64,000 bases of DNA from a bacterium (lineage in GTDB: Bacteria > 4484-113 > JAFGCY01), in contig JADZFO010000003.1 in assembly GCA_020849855.1 (NCBI GenBank), forward strand, positions 1 to 64,000. The letters run 5' to 3'. Each line of letters begins with the position of its first letter. The first letter of the stretch is position 1. Shown here piece after piece: positions 1-7,838 of this stretch. The position numbers were made by a program, and so were the translations under genes. The notes under the pieces were generated by a model, which saw only the letters and a program-made list of their open reading frames with translations, made no database searches and was not told the DNA's origin.

Positions 1-1
1 T

Positions 2-100
2 GACTACATCGACAACTTCTACAACTGCAAAAGGCTGCACTCCTCGCTCGGAAATGTCAGCCCTGAACAGTTCGAGAAGCTTCATCCCGTGCTTAACTAG
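2..100 (+). CDS. IS3-family transposase OrfB, C-terminal fragment
   Basis: The first 32 codons, ending in TAG, encode the end of an IS3-type DDE transposase (rve integrase fold). The stretch DNFYNCKRLHSSLGNVSPEQ matches the usual C-terminal signature of this family (YN..R.HSSLG..SP..F), just after the catalytic glutamate. The start lies outside the window. The protein would catalyse cut-and-copy transposition of its element. An IS-like terminal sequence follows directly. Whether the copy is intact cannot be judged from here. Confidence 0.85.
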   Translation, partial: DYIDNFYNCKRLHSSLGNVSPEQFEKLHPVLN

Positions 101-126
101 ACAGGCGTGAAATCGGGGGAAGTCCA
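101..126 (+). mobile_element. Probable right terminal inverted repeat of the IS3-family element
   Basis: Just after the transposase stop, the reverse complement of this stretch begins TGGACTTCCCCCGATTTC. This resembles IS3-family ends, which start TG and carry a C-run, so the element would end in CA at 125-126. The left end is outside the window, so the pairing cannot be confirmed. Confidence 0.5.
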
Positions 127-244
127 GTCTGGTCTCCGCGTTCGCTTTGTCTCTGCGTTTTGCTTTGGAATATGCACTTCAAGCCTTAGGTACAAGCGCG
201 GGCAATTCGCGTCAGTCCCGCGCTGCGCCCCCGGCCCGCGGTTC

Positions 245-250
245 TACAAT
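245..250 (+). promoter_or_regulatory. -10 box of a leaderless promoter
   Basis: TACAAT lies 6 bases before the ATG at 257 and there is no Shine-Dalgarno sequence. The same geometry recurs before many genes in the window, so transcription probably starts at or next to the start codon. Confidence 0.5.
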
Positions 251-256
251 CCACCC

Positions 257-922
257 ATGACCGAGCAGGGGGGACAGGAGTTCAGCCTCGCGCGCTTCGA
301 GGCCTTTTCAGACGGCGTCTTCACCGTCGCGCTGACCCTGCTGGTCATTGAGATCCGTGTTCCGGACCTGCACGGCCTGGACTGGCGCGAGGCGCTGGCA
401 CAGCTCTGGGAGCTCTGGCCGCAGTTTGTCTCCTTCCTGGCTTCCTTCATCGTGATCGGCATCGTCTGGGTCAACCACCACGCGATGAGCCACTTCCTGC
501 GCCGGGTCAGCCGGCCGATGCTGCTGCTCAACCTGCTGCTGCTGCTGACCATCGTCCTGGTGCCCTTCGCCACCGCGCTGCTGGGTGATTACCCCACCGA
601 CCGCGTGGCCTGCGCCTTCTATGGCTTCACGCTGCTGCTGATGGCCGGGGCCTGCAACATCCTCTGGGACCTGCTGGTGGCAAATTACATTCGGCCGCTG
701 AAGCTGCTGGCCCCGGAGGTGCTGCGCCGCGCCCATTTGCGCAACCGCATGGGCGTGCTGACATATATCGTGGCCATTGCTGTGTCGATCTTCTACCCGC
801 CCGCCGCGCTGTTTCTGTACGCCGGCATCGCCCTGCTCTACCTGATCCCCGGCGAGATCGACAAGGAACTGAAGCGCCGCAGCGAGGACGCGCAGCAGGG
901 CGATGTGATCAACGCGAGCTGA
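257..922 (+). CDS. TMEM175-like (DUF1211) potassium channel family protein
   Basis: A 221-residue membrane protein. The N-terminus carries RFEAFSDGVFTVALTLLVIE, the family hallmark (R-F-x-x-F-S-D-G-V followed by an ITLLVxE-type helix), which lines the pore in characterised members. About six hydrophobic helices follow, including the leucine-rich stretch encoded near 515-560. The length fits a bacterial single-repeat TMEM175 protein, which would tetramerise to conduct potassium. I prefer the ATG at 257 over an upstream in-frame start because the family motif follows soon after and a TACAAT box sits 6 bases upstream. The gene stands alone beside the IS end. The family is clear; ion selectivity is inferred. 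Confidence 0.85.
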   Translation: MTEQGGQEFSLARFEAFSDGVFTVALTLLVIEIRVPDLHGLDWREALAQLWELWPQFVSFLASFIVIGIVWVNHHAMSHFLRRVSRPMLLLNLLLLLTIVLVPFATALLGDYPTDRVACAFYGFTLLLMAGACNILWDLLVANYIRPLKLLAPEVLRRAHLRNRMGVLTYIVAIAVSIFYPPAALFLYAGIALLYLIPGEIDKELKRRSEDAQQGDVINAS

Positions 923-1019
923 AGAGACAGGATCCAGCTCGCAGTCAATTTCCGTAACCCGCCGCAGCGCAGAGCGTCGAGGGTTATCATCTACTCAGTA
1001 CTCCTGCCTGGAGGATCAA

Positions 1020-3077
1020 ATGGACCGCCAACTTCGCTTTCTGCTCTTCTGCTTCAGCCTTGTGCTTATCAGCACAGCGGCAGCGATGCCGGCCCTGGCC
1101 CAGCTGCGCTGGAGCGAGGACAGATCCACTGAGCCCTATCGGCCGCAGCAGGCCGCGATGCCGCCCACCTGTTATGAGCCCTCGGCCCAGAGCCTGGAGC
1201 TGGACCGCATTGCCAGGGAGAATCTGCGGCGTCTGCGCCTGGAGTCGATCGGCCAGCATGCACGGCCCTACAGCTTTGGGCCGGGAAGCTCCGGGCTGAG
1301 CGATAACTGGTACACCTGGGAACACTTCACGCTTGAGTTTGAGCCAGAGTGGGAAGGTGATAGCCAGGACCTGAGCAAGATCCCGGGCAGCGCTGCGCTG
1401 TGGCTGGCCTGCCACTACTACTCGATCTCGACCCTGGACTTCAGCCCGCGCCTGCCGGAGCTGATCGCCAGCGGCTTCTGGCCCTACAGCACTTTCAAGC
1501 CCGGTGAGGAGCCGCCATTGCCGCTGCTTGGCTTCGACAAGATGAATGGTCCAAAGAGATTGCTGGCGGTGAGCGAAGTCACTGAACAGGAGACGAACAC
1601 TGCCGTGTGGTTGACAATGGCCAGGGCAGGCATTCTCCAGGCCTATTACGAGGACTTCTTCACGCCAAAGGGCGGCTCAAAGGAGAACCGGCCGCAGCCA
1701 ACGGTGGCTGAGCTGGGCTCGAAGTGCCCAGCATTCTGGATCAACCCATTTAGCGGCGAAGAAATGAAGGAAAGCACGCAGGCTGGTGACTTCCGCATGT
1801 TTACCCCCAAGGAGCTCGAGCACGACGGCTGGCTTGGCGGAATGTGGGGGCGTGCCGGTCTTCCAGCAGACGCCTTGCCTTACTTGATGAGTGGCTACGG
1901 GCTTGGTAGCTATGATGAGAATGCTATCGCCCAGCCGGCCTTTGGCCTAATGTCGGACCTTGACCGCATTGCCCAGATCAATCTAGTTGCGGAGCGTTGC
2001 CGGTCCTACTGGAAAGAACAGCCTGGAGCGGGTTTTGTGCGCTTTGACTCCAACGGCCCACGCCTGCCGGTGGAAAAACTGCCCGCGGGCCGCGCGCTGG
2101 AGCTGGCTGCGGCGGCCTATGCGACTGCCACGCTGGACTTCTCGGTCACCCCGGCCGAGCTGCAGGCAGCCGGCTTCTGGCCATACGAAACCATGCCGGA
2201 AAGCTGGATGAGCGACAACCTGATTTATGAAGTTCGGGGTGGCTCGGCAATCAACTGGTACGGATACAACCTGAGCTCCAGCATAAATAACCTGCCCTTT
2301 ATGCCAAACTCCAAAGAGTGGCTGCTGTGGATGCGGGCGCAGATCCTGAACGCCTTCCACGAGCAGTACTTTTTCTATCCGATTCTGCAGAGCCGCTTCC
2401 CCGGCGATGACTACCCGGGCTATGAAGCGATGGCGCCTCGCGTGAGCGCCTTCTGGGTCAACCCACTGACGGACACACCCTTTGCCAGCGGCTCGGCCAA
2501 GGGCGAGCTCTCGAGCTGGCCGGTGTCCACCTTCCAGCCGCAGTATGACGGCGCACGGCTGGACTATGCCCTGGAGGTACCTCATATCAACCTCTGCCAG
2601 AAGCTGGCGGCATCGCCCAGCGGCCTGCCGGTTCTGTTGCGACAGTATCGCAGCGTGGATATCGAAGGCACGCCGCAGGCAGTTGAGTTCAGCATGGATG
2701 TCGCGGGCAAGACCCACAGCGGAAAGGTGAGCTTTGTCTTCGACGGGCCGGCGTCCCGGACTGAGCAGGTGCCGATGGATGACGGCTGGACCGAGCTGGC
2801 GCAGGGCGGCTGGCCCTGGGCCCCGCCGAGCTTCCGCACCCGGCGCAGCCGCAGCGAGTATGACGACGATGCCCAGTGGGGCAGCGGCCTGCCTGGTGCG
2901 AAGCGCCCGCGAATCCTCTTCGATGAACTGGCGCCGCTCTATGCCCGGGCCAGCCGTGAAAGTGCCCGGGACTATTCAGAGTTCATCATGAACCTCGAGG
3001 TCGGCCAGGCCATCCTGCGTCGCGAGGAACCGGCCGAGCAGAAGCTGGTGGCAGCTGCCGGCGAATCTGGACAGTAA
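1020..3077 (+). CDS. Large exported protein with an internal duplication, function unknown
   Basis: 685 residues. It starts with a signal peptide (hydrophobic residues 7-22, ending AMPALA-Q) and has a strong GGAGG five bases before the ATG. I recognise no known domain. The two halves repeat each other: LDRIAREN and LDRIAQIN; STLDFSPRLPELIASGFWPY and ATLDFSVTPAELQAAGFWPY; ARAGILQAYYEDFF and MRAQILNAFHEQYF; AFWINPFSGEEM and AFWVNPLTDTPF. So there are two modules of about 290 residues plus a C-terminal region of about 150 residues rich in charged residues. It has no lipobox cysteine and is probably periplasmic or secreted. The plan (signal peptide plus duplicated module rich in aromatics) recalls the exported family at 37199-51191, but I see no direct sequence match. 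Confidence 0.75.
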   Translation: MDRQLRFLLFCFSLVLISTAAAMPALAQLRWSEDRSTEPYRPQQAAMPPTCYEPSAQSLELDRIARENLRRLRLESIGQHARPYSFGPGSSGLSDNWYTWEHFTLEFEPEWEGDSQDLSKIPGSAALWLACHYYSISTLDFSPRLPELIASGFWPYSTFKPGEEPPLPLLGFDKMNGPKRLLAVSEVTEQETNTAVWLTMARAGILQAYYEDFFTPKGGSKENRPQPTVAELGSKCPAFWINPFSGEEMKESTQAGDFRMFTPKELEHDGWLGGMWGRAGLPADALPYLMSGYGLGSYDENAIAQPAFGLMSDLDRIAQINLVAERCRSYWKEQPGAGFVRFDSNGPRLPVEKLPAGRALELAAAAYATATLDFSVTPAELQAAGFWPYETMPESWMSDNLIYEVRGGSAINWYGYNLSSSINNLPFMPNSKEWLLWMRAQILNAFHEQYFFYPILQSRFPGDDYPGYEAMAPRVSAFWVNPLTDTPFASGSAKGELSSWPVSTFQPQYDGARLDYALEVPHINLCQKLAASPSGLPVLLRQYRSVDIEGTPQAVEFSMDVAGKTHSGKVSFVFDGPASRTEQVPMDDGWTELAQGGWPWAPPSFRTRRSRSEYDDDAQWGSGLPGAKRPRILFDELAPLYARASRESARDYSEFIMNLEVGQAILRREEPAEQKLVAAAGESGQ

Positions 3078-3086
3078 AGCTGGCGG

Positions 3087-3827
3087 TCAGTGCTGGGTGT
3101 AGCTGGTCAGGAACTGGCCGTCGCGCGGCAGCGCGAAGACCAGCACGTGCTTGATGCCGCTGCCATCCTCCCGTGGAATGGCGATCAGCAGGCACTCGTC
3201 GCGGTAAAGCGCGTAGCTCAGGCGTGTGTCCGGAGGCACCGGCCCGGCCCAGCGCCAGACCTCGCCGTCGATGTGGCGGGCGGCGCGTGGGCTGAGACCA
3301 AGATCATGCAGCAGGAAGTGCCGCAGGCTGGGGATGCCGGTCTGGGCAAAGCTGTGCTCCATGGCGACAAAGGCCTCGGCATGCTCGGGATAGGCCCCGG
3401 CGTACATCCCGGGCATCGGCCCCAGGCGGCGGTACTGGTACTCCAGCGCCAGCACCCGCGCCTTCTGCTCCAGCCAGCCGGAGCAGTCATTGCAGAACTG
3501 GTAGCTGTAAGGGACACGGTAGCGCGGATGCAGACCGCCGGCCATGGTGGCGCGTTCGGCGGTGGCGTATTCGGCACTGCCGGCGTTGTAGAGCTGGCTG
3601 GTGTGCCAGAAACTTGCACAGAAAATCCAGGGATAGGGAAGAAGCACAAGCGCCAGGAGAGCCAGAAGGCTGCGCCGTAGGGCCAGAAGCAGGATACAGC
3701 AGAAGCAGATCAGCAGGTTTACAGGGAAGCTCAGCGCCAGCAGCCACGCACTGGCGGTGCTGATAAGCAGCAGCACGGTGTTGCTTTTCCGCGCTGCGCC
3801 CAGGGGACCCGCGCCGAAAAAGGGCAT
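3087..3827 (-). CDS. Membrane-anchored hypothetical protein
   Basis: 246 residues. Two or three hydrophobic segments lie near the N-terminus (residues 17-80), rich in Leu, Cys and Phe. A soluble domain of about 160 residues follows, with paired cysteines (CNDCSGW) and many aromatics. No family recognised. On its strand a TAGTCT box lies 5 bases before the ATG, the leaderless arrangement seen elsewhere in the window, and there is no Shine-Dalgarno sequence. It converges on the exported protein gene ending at 3077. The function is unknown. Confidence 0.65.
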   Translation of the reverse strand: MPFFGAGPLGAARKSNTVLLLISTASAWLLALSFPVNLLICFCCILLLALRRSLLALLALVLLPYPWIFCASFWHTSQLYNAGSAEYATAERATMAGGLHPRYRVPYSYQFCNDCSGWLEQKARVLALEYQYRRLGPMPGMYAGAYPEHAEAFVAMEHSFAQTGIPSLRHFLLHDLGLSPRAARHIDGEVWRWAGPVPPDTRLSYALYRDECLLIAIPREDGSGIKHVLVFALPRDGQFLTSYTQH

Positions 3828-3924
3828 GAAAAAGACTAGCAGGCCGCCGCCAAAGCTTCAAGCGCAATTAAGGAAAAACGCAAGACAAGGCCCGCCGGGT
3901 AGAATAAGCGTGTTGGTTCGAACT

Positions 3925-4620
3925 ATGCAGGAGGCCCCTTGGAACCCGGAAATGAGCGCTGGCGGCATGGCCGGCTGGATGCGCACGGAGCAGCTGGCCC
4001 AGGCCCGGCGCTGGGTGAAGTATCCGGCGACCATCCTTTTTGCGCTCTGCGTGCTCTGGCTGGTGCGCTGCTACATGCTGGAAAGCACCGACTGGTCCAC
4101 GATCAAGAACCAGATTGAGTCCCTGGGCGGCACCATTTTTGTCCTCTTCGCTTACTTTGGCCTGCCCCTGGGCAGCGCGATCGCCGGGATCGGACTGCTG
4201 ACCCTGCATCGCTGGGCTTATCCTCTGGCGGCGCTGCTGCCGCTGTACCCCATGATTGAGATGACCGGCGCGAAGATCACCCGCATCGGCGCCAAGTTCC
4301 ACGAGTTCCACCAGAGCGCCTCGCAGGCCGGCGGCCCCAACACGACCAAGCTTGGCGACGGGCTGATCGACTGCCTGCTGCTTTTAGGCGCCTGGGCCGC
4401 CATTGTGCTGATGGGCTATTACCTCTGGCGCTCATGGCAGTACCTGGCCCCGGCCAAGTCCCGGCGCCATGCGGCTGCAGCCACAGCCGGCGCCCAGTCC
4501 GCAGCGGCTGCGGGCAACCCGGCCATGCCCGGCAACGGCACAGCACCCCTGGTGGAAGACGATGGCGATGTCTGCTTCCTGCTGCCGGAAGTGCGCGAGG
4601 AAGGCTCGGCGCGCCGCTAG
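3925..4620 (+). CDS. Hypothetical multi-pass membrane protein
   Basis: 231 residues from the ATG. Three clear hydrophobic helices are visible (around VKYPATILFALCVLWLV, FVLFAYFGLPLGSAIAGIG, and LLLLGAWAAIVLMGYYLW), followed by an Ala- and Pro-rich tail of about 60 residues ending in acidic residues. No family recognised. The start is uncertain. TAGAAT at 3900-3905 lies 4 bases before an in-frame GTG (3910) and 7 before an in-frame TTG (3913), so a leaderless start there is possible. The ATG at 3925 has no Shine-Dalgarno sequence. The gene diverges from the membrane-protein gene starting at 3827. Confidence 0.6.
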   Translation: MQEAPWNPEMSAGGMAGWMRTEQLAQARRWVKYPATILFALCVLWLVRCYMLESTDWSTIKNQIESLGGTIFVLFAYFGLPLGSAIAGIGLLTLHRWAYPLAALLPLYPMIEMTGAKITRIGAKFHEFHQSASQAGGPNTTKLGDGLIDCLLLLGAWAAIVLMGYYLWRSWQYLAPAKSRRHAAAATAGAQSAAAAGNPAMPGNGTAPLVEDDGDVCFLLPEVREEGSARR

Positions 4621-4642
4621 GCCTGCACCGCTGATATTAAGC

Positions 4643-4648
4643 TAGACT
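4643..4648 (+). promoter_or_regulatory. -10 box of a leaderless promoter (cupin gene)
   Basis: TAGACT is separated by 6 bases (CCCCAC) from the ATG at 4655. No ribosome-binding sequence lies between them. Confidence 0.45.
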
Positions 4649-4654
4649 CCCCAC

Positions 4655-5020
4655 ATGGAGAAGATCAGCCTGGCGCAGAAGCTCCTGCTTTTTGGCGAGC
4701 CCTGGTCGCCGAAGGTCATCGCCGAGCTAAATGGTCAGCACGTGAAACTGGCCCGCATGCAGGGCGAGTTTGTCTGGCACAGCCATGAGGAAGAGGACGA
4801 GCTCTTTCTGGTCCTGCGCGGGCGCTTCTGCATGCAGCTGCGCGAGGGCGATATCTGGGTGGAAGAAGGCGAGATGCTGGTTGTGCCACGCGGGATCGAG
4901 CACTGTCCCCTGGCTTCCGAGGAATGCTGTGTGCTGCTCTTCGAGCCGGCCAGCACGGTCAACACCGGCGAGGCTGACAGCGAGCTGCGACTGGAGCCGG
5001 AAGCCCTGGACTGGATCTGA
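4655..5020 (+). CDS. Cupin-domain protein
   Basis: 121 residues, a single small cupin barrel. Motif 1 reads WHSHEEEDELFLVLRGRF, giving the H-x-H and Glu metal ligands. Motif 2 reads EGEMLVVPRGIEHCP and gives the last His. This pattern fits cupin_2 proteins that bind a divalent metal. Cupins this small have varied roles (isomerase, dioxygenase, sensor), so the substrate cannot be named. The gene stands alone between a membrane-protein gene and the convergent holA. Confidence 0.85.
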   Translation: MEKISLAQKLLLFGEPWSPKVIAELNGQHVKLARMQGEFVWHSHEEEDELFLVLRGRFCMQLREGDIWVEEGEMLVVPRGIEHCPLASEECCVLLFEPASTVNTGEADSELRLEPEALDWI

Positions 5021-5054
5021 CAGGGCAGAGCGCGATGCCCAGCGGCAAAGTCTG

Positions 5055-6017
5055 TCACGCGCTGAGGTCAGCCACATAGACCTGCAGGGCCGCAAGTTCG
5101 GCGTCCTTGCTGGACTGCGCCGGGATCATGCCACTTTTCAGGTCGTGCTCCAGCTTGGCCAGCCCCTGGATTGCCCGGCCGAGGCGCTGGCTGGGCCAGT
5201 GGCGCGCCAGGGGGCGCAGCTGGTTGCCCAGCCAGGGCGGCTGCAGCTGGCCGCCACGGGCCAGGGTGTTCAGGCCCAGCAGCTTGCGCTTGAGCTCGTT
5301 GACCAGGCGGAAGGTCTCCGGCTCCAGGCTGAACCAGCGGGCCAGCAGCTCCTGCGACTGCGGGCTGCGCAGCAGGATGGCATCCACGAGGCCGTAGAAG
5401 TGCGCGGAAGGTGTGGCGGAAACCGAAGAGCGGAAGACTTCGTCCGGCACGGCCCAGGCCTTGCCCTCCTCCGCCTCGTCGGGCCGCATCAGGCCCAGCT
5501 TGCGCAGTTCGGTATCCGCCAGCGCCGGTTTCTCGGCGGCGAGCTGCCAGAGCCGCTCCAGCTGCGCGCTGCTTAAGCTGATGCCGTAGCGTTTCTGTCC
5601 GCGCTCGCCAAGCCAGCGCTGGCCGGCGCGGGCCTCGCTGAGGCCGCGCAGGTCATCCATCTTTGCCCCCTCAGCGAAGCGGCGAAAGTCCTCGCCCTTC
5701 AGGGCCTTGTCTTCATCGGCCTTGCTCTTGTCCTCAAAGACCTGGGTGCAGATCAGGGTGAGTTCTGCGGGCATGCGGGCCAGGCTGGAGTTGACCTTCT
5801 CCGCGGTGGCCTTGACCAGTTTCAGCTCGAGGAAGTCGCTGTAGATAAAGGCCTTGCGCGGCTCAAACATGTCCACCGTCGAGAGCTGGGCGAAGACGTC
5901 CTCCGCGCTGAGCTCCGAGGCGAAGAAGTGCTCGCTGGGGACTCCCGCCGGAACCAGCGCCTGAGCGGCCTCGGAGGCGATCAGCGGGTCCCGGGCGATT
6001 ATGATGTGGCGGGGCAT
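5055..6017 (-). CDS. holA: DNA polymerase III, delta subunit
   Basis: 320 residues, normal for HolA. The delta subunit is the part of the clamp loader that opens the beta sliding clamp. The N-terminal part has the expected pattern: a short strand (IIIARDPLIASEAAQAL), then the LSTVDMFEPRKAFIYSDF segment that matches the delta-type L-x-T-x-x-F-x-x-R-x-x-V motif, and a C-terminal helical region (LARWFSLEPETFRLVNELKR ... LKSGMIPAQ) resembling the collar domain. Delta diverges widely, so the call rests on this pattern and length. It starts with ATG and is convergent with the cupin gene. The enoyl-CoA hydratase gene lies upstream on the same strand, 56 bases away. Confidence 0.75.
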   Translation of the reverse strand: MPRHIIIARDPLIASEAAQALVPAGVPSEHFFASELSAEDVFAQLSTVDMFEPRKAFIYSDFLELKLVKATAEKVNSSLARMPAELTLICTQVFEDKSKADEDKALKGEDFRRFAEGAKMDDLRGLSEARAGQRWLGERGQKRYGISLSSAQLERLWQLAAEKPALADTELRKLGLMRPDEAEEGKAWAVPDEVFRSSVSATPSAHFYGLVDAILLRSPQSQELLARWFSLEPETFRLVNELKRKLLGLNTLARGGQLQPPWLGNQLRPLARHWPSQRLGRAIQGLAKLEHDLKSGMIPAQSSKDAELAALQVYVADLSA

Positions 6018-6073
6018 TGTCTGCTATCCCGGGCGCACGCTGTGCGCCCCTGCACTAGCTGATCCACTTGCCA

Positions 6074-6871
6074 TTACTCCGGCCACTGCGCCTTGCGCTT
6101 GGCGTAGAAGGCCTCGACGCCTTCCTCGCGGTCAGGGGTGGCCCAGGCCTGGCCGAAGAGCTCGCTTTCATGGTCAAGGCCGGCCGCCAGGGGCTGGTCC
6201 TCGCCGCCATAGATCGCCCGCTTGGCCAGGGCCATGATCCGGCTGCTCTTGTCGCTGTAGCGGGACAGCATCTTCTGCGCCGCGGGCAGCAGGTCACAGT
6301 GCGTCTCCACCACCTCTTCAACAAGGCCGTATTCCAGCGCGGTCGCGGCATTCACCGGCTCGCCCGAGAGGATCATGCGCAGGGCGCGGCTGCGGCCGAT
6401 CAGGCGCGGCAGCCGCTGGGTGCCGCCCCAGCCGGGGATCAGGCCCAGGTTGATTTCCGGCAGGCCGAGACGTGCATTCCGGGCGGCGATGCGGAAATCG
6501 CAGCACAGGGCCAGCTCCAGCCCGCCGCCGAGGGCAAAGCCCGCGATGCAGGCAATAGAAGGGCAGGGCAGGCGCGAAAGCAGACCGAAAACATCGCGTC
6601 CTTCGCGGCTGAACTGCACTGCGGTGCCGGCGGTGAGGTGCGGGAACTCGTTGTCGATGTCCGCTCCGGTAGAGAAAACCTTCTCGCGGCCGGACATCAG
6701 GATCAGCCCTTTCAGTCTGGAGGAGGAAAGCTCAGGCTCGAGTGTCTGGCGCAGCGCGGCAACAAGGCCCTGGCGCAGCAGGTTGCGCTCGTTAGCATCT
6801 GACAGCATGGTCAGCGTAAGCAGGCGCCCGTCAGCGCTGCGTTCAACCTTCAGGAAATCCGCGACGTCCAA
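6074..6871 (-). CDS. Enoyl-CoA hydratase/isomerase family protein
   Basis: 265 residues, typical crotonase-fold length. FSTGADI and AGFALGGGLELALCCDFRIA form the oxyanion hole and carry the first catalytic Glu (GGLE). GLPEINLGLIPGWGGTQRL carries the second catalytic Glu. Both Glu residues are present, which favours a hydratase acting on 2-enoyl-CoA over a pure isomerase; the acyl chain is unknown. It starts with TTG at 6871, supported by a strong GGAGGAGGG a few bases upstream. No other beta-oxidation genes are nearby. Confidence 0.88.
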   Translation of the reverse strand: MDVADFLKVERSADGRLLTLTMLSDANERNLLRQGLVAALRQTLEPELSSSRLKGLILMSGREKVFSTGADIDNEFPHLTAGTAVQFSREGRDVFGLLSRLPCPSIACIAGFALGGGLELALCCDFRIAARNARLGLPEINLGLIPGWGGTQRLPRLIGRSRALRMILSGEPVNAATALEYGLVEEVVETHCDLLPAAQKMLSRYSDKSSRIMALAKRAIYGGEDQPLAAGLDHESELFGQAWATPDREEGVEAFYAKRKAQWPE

Positions 6872-6951
6872 AAGCCCTCCTCCAGGGAGGTCTATTTTAC
6901 ATGGCTGGGACTTGAAGACGCGTGGACAAGTCAGTCTGAGAAGCCCGGCGC

Positions 6952-6961
6952 CGTGAAACGC
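6952..6961 (+). other. Possible parS half-site upstream of parA
   Basis: CGTGAAACGC contains the right arm (GTGAAAC) of the bacterial parS palindrome TGTTTCACGTGAAACA, but the left arm is not conserved. An identical 10-mer lies just after parB at 8755. It may mark a lineage-specific or decayed ParB site. This is weak evidence. Confidence 0.2.
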
Positions 6962-6968
6962 CCGGGGC

Positions 6969-6974
6969 TATAAT
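6969..6974 (+). promoter_or_regulatory. -10 box of a leaderless promoter (parA)
   Basis: A perfect TATAAT lies 6 bases before the GTG start of parA at 6981, leaving no room for a Shine-Dalgarno sequence. It is one of the clearest leaderless promoters in the window. Confidence 0.65.
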
Positions 6975-6980
6975 CCCCCT

Positions 6981-7838
6981 GTGGGGCAGTTTCCGGGGCG
7001 GATTATCGCGGTGGCGAATCAGAAGGGCGGCGTGGGCAAGACCACGACAGCGCTCAACCTTGCCAGCGCGCTGGCAGGCCTGGGCCAGCGCACGATCCTG
7101 CTTGACCTCGACCCGCAGGCCAACGCCAGCGCCGGACTCAGCCTGGACGCCCCAGAGGGCCGCAGCATCTATAACGCGCTGGTCGACGGTGTGAACCTGG
7201 AGGCCTGCCTGCTGGACAGCGCGGTGCCGGGCCTGCGCCTGGTGCCAAGCCATATCGACCTTTCCGCCGCCGAGCTGGAGCTGGCCGTGCTGGAGCAGCG
7301 CGAGTTCATCCTGCGCCGGGTCCTGCACAGCGCCCTCGAGCGATTGGCCCAGGCCGGGCAGGGCGCGGACTTTGTGCTGATCGACTGCCCGCCCAGCCTG
7401 AGCCTGCTGACCCTCAACGCGCTCTGCGCTGCCAGCTCGGTGCTGATCCCGGTGCAGTGCGAGTATTACTCGCTGACAGGGCTGGCCAAGCTGCTGGATA
7501 CGCTTAGCCGGGTCCAGGCGGGCCTTAACCCGGGCCTGACCGTTGAAGGGGCGGTACTGACCATGTTTGATGCCCGCACCAACCTGGCCAAGGATGTGGT
7601 GCGCGAGGTCCGGGCATCCTTCCCCGGTCGGGTCTTCAACACAGTGATTCCGCGCTCAGTGCGCCTGGCGGAGGCCCCGTCCTTCGGCCAGCCGATCAAT
7701 GTCTATGACCCCGACGGTCCCGCGGCCCGGGCCTTTGAGCTGCTGGCCTGCGAGCTGGCGGGCCTGACGCCCCCCGAGCGCAACAGCGCCTTTGACGGCC
7801 GCATCCGCATCAACCTCCCTGTGGGAGCCGAGCAGTGA
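6981..7838 (+). CDS. parA: Chromosome-partitioning ATPase ParA (Soj)
   Basis: 285 residues. The deviant Walker A motif NQKGGVGKTTTALNLA follows almost directly after the start, as in chromosomal Soj-type ParA without an N-terminal helix-turn-helix. DLDPQANAS (A') and DFVLIDCPPSLSLLTLNAL (Walker B region) follow. It binds DNA nonspecifically as an ATP dimer and moves ParB-bound origin regions. It starts with GTG, directly downstream of a TATAAT box. The last bases overlap the parB start (GTGA), so the two are translationally coupled. Confidence 0.96.
   Translation: MGQFPGRIIAVANQKGGVGKTTTALNLASALAGLGQRTILLDLDPQANASAGLSLDAPEGRSIYNALVDGVNLEACLLDSAVPGLRLVPSHIDLSAAELELAVLEQREFILRRVLHSALERLAQAGQGADFVLIDCPPSLSLLTLNALCAASSVLIPVQCEYYSLTGLAKLLDTLSRVQAGLNPGLTVEGAVLTMFDARTNLAKDVVREVRASFPGRVFNTVIPRSVRLAEAPSFGQPINVYDPDGPAARAFELLACELAGLTPPERNSAFDGRIRINLPVGAEQ

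Noticed and set aside
3087-3680. Open frames opposite the membrane-protein gene and many other long frames on the other strand
   Set aside because: The GC-rich third positions create long open frames in the antisense direction; they have no ribosome-binding signal and no family motifs.
4739-4748. CACGTGAAAC inside the cupin gene as a parS site
   Set aside because: Ten bases match parS, but the other six do not, and it is protein-coding sequence (HVKL). A chance match is likely.
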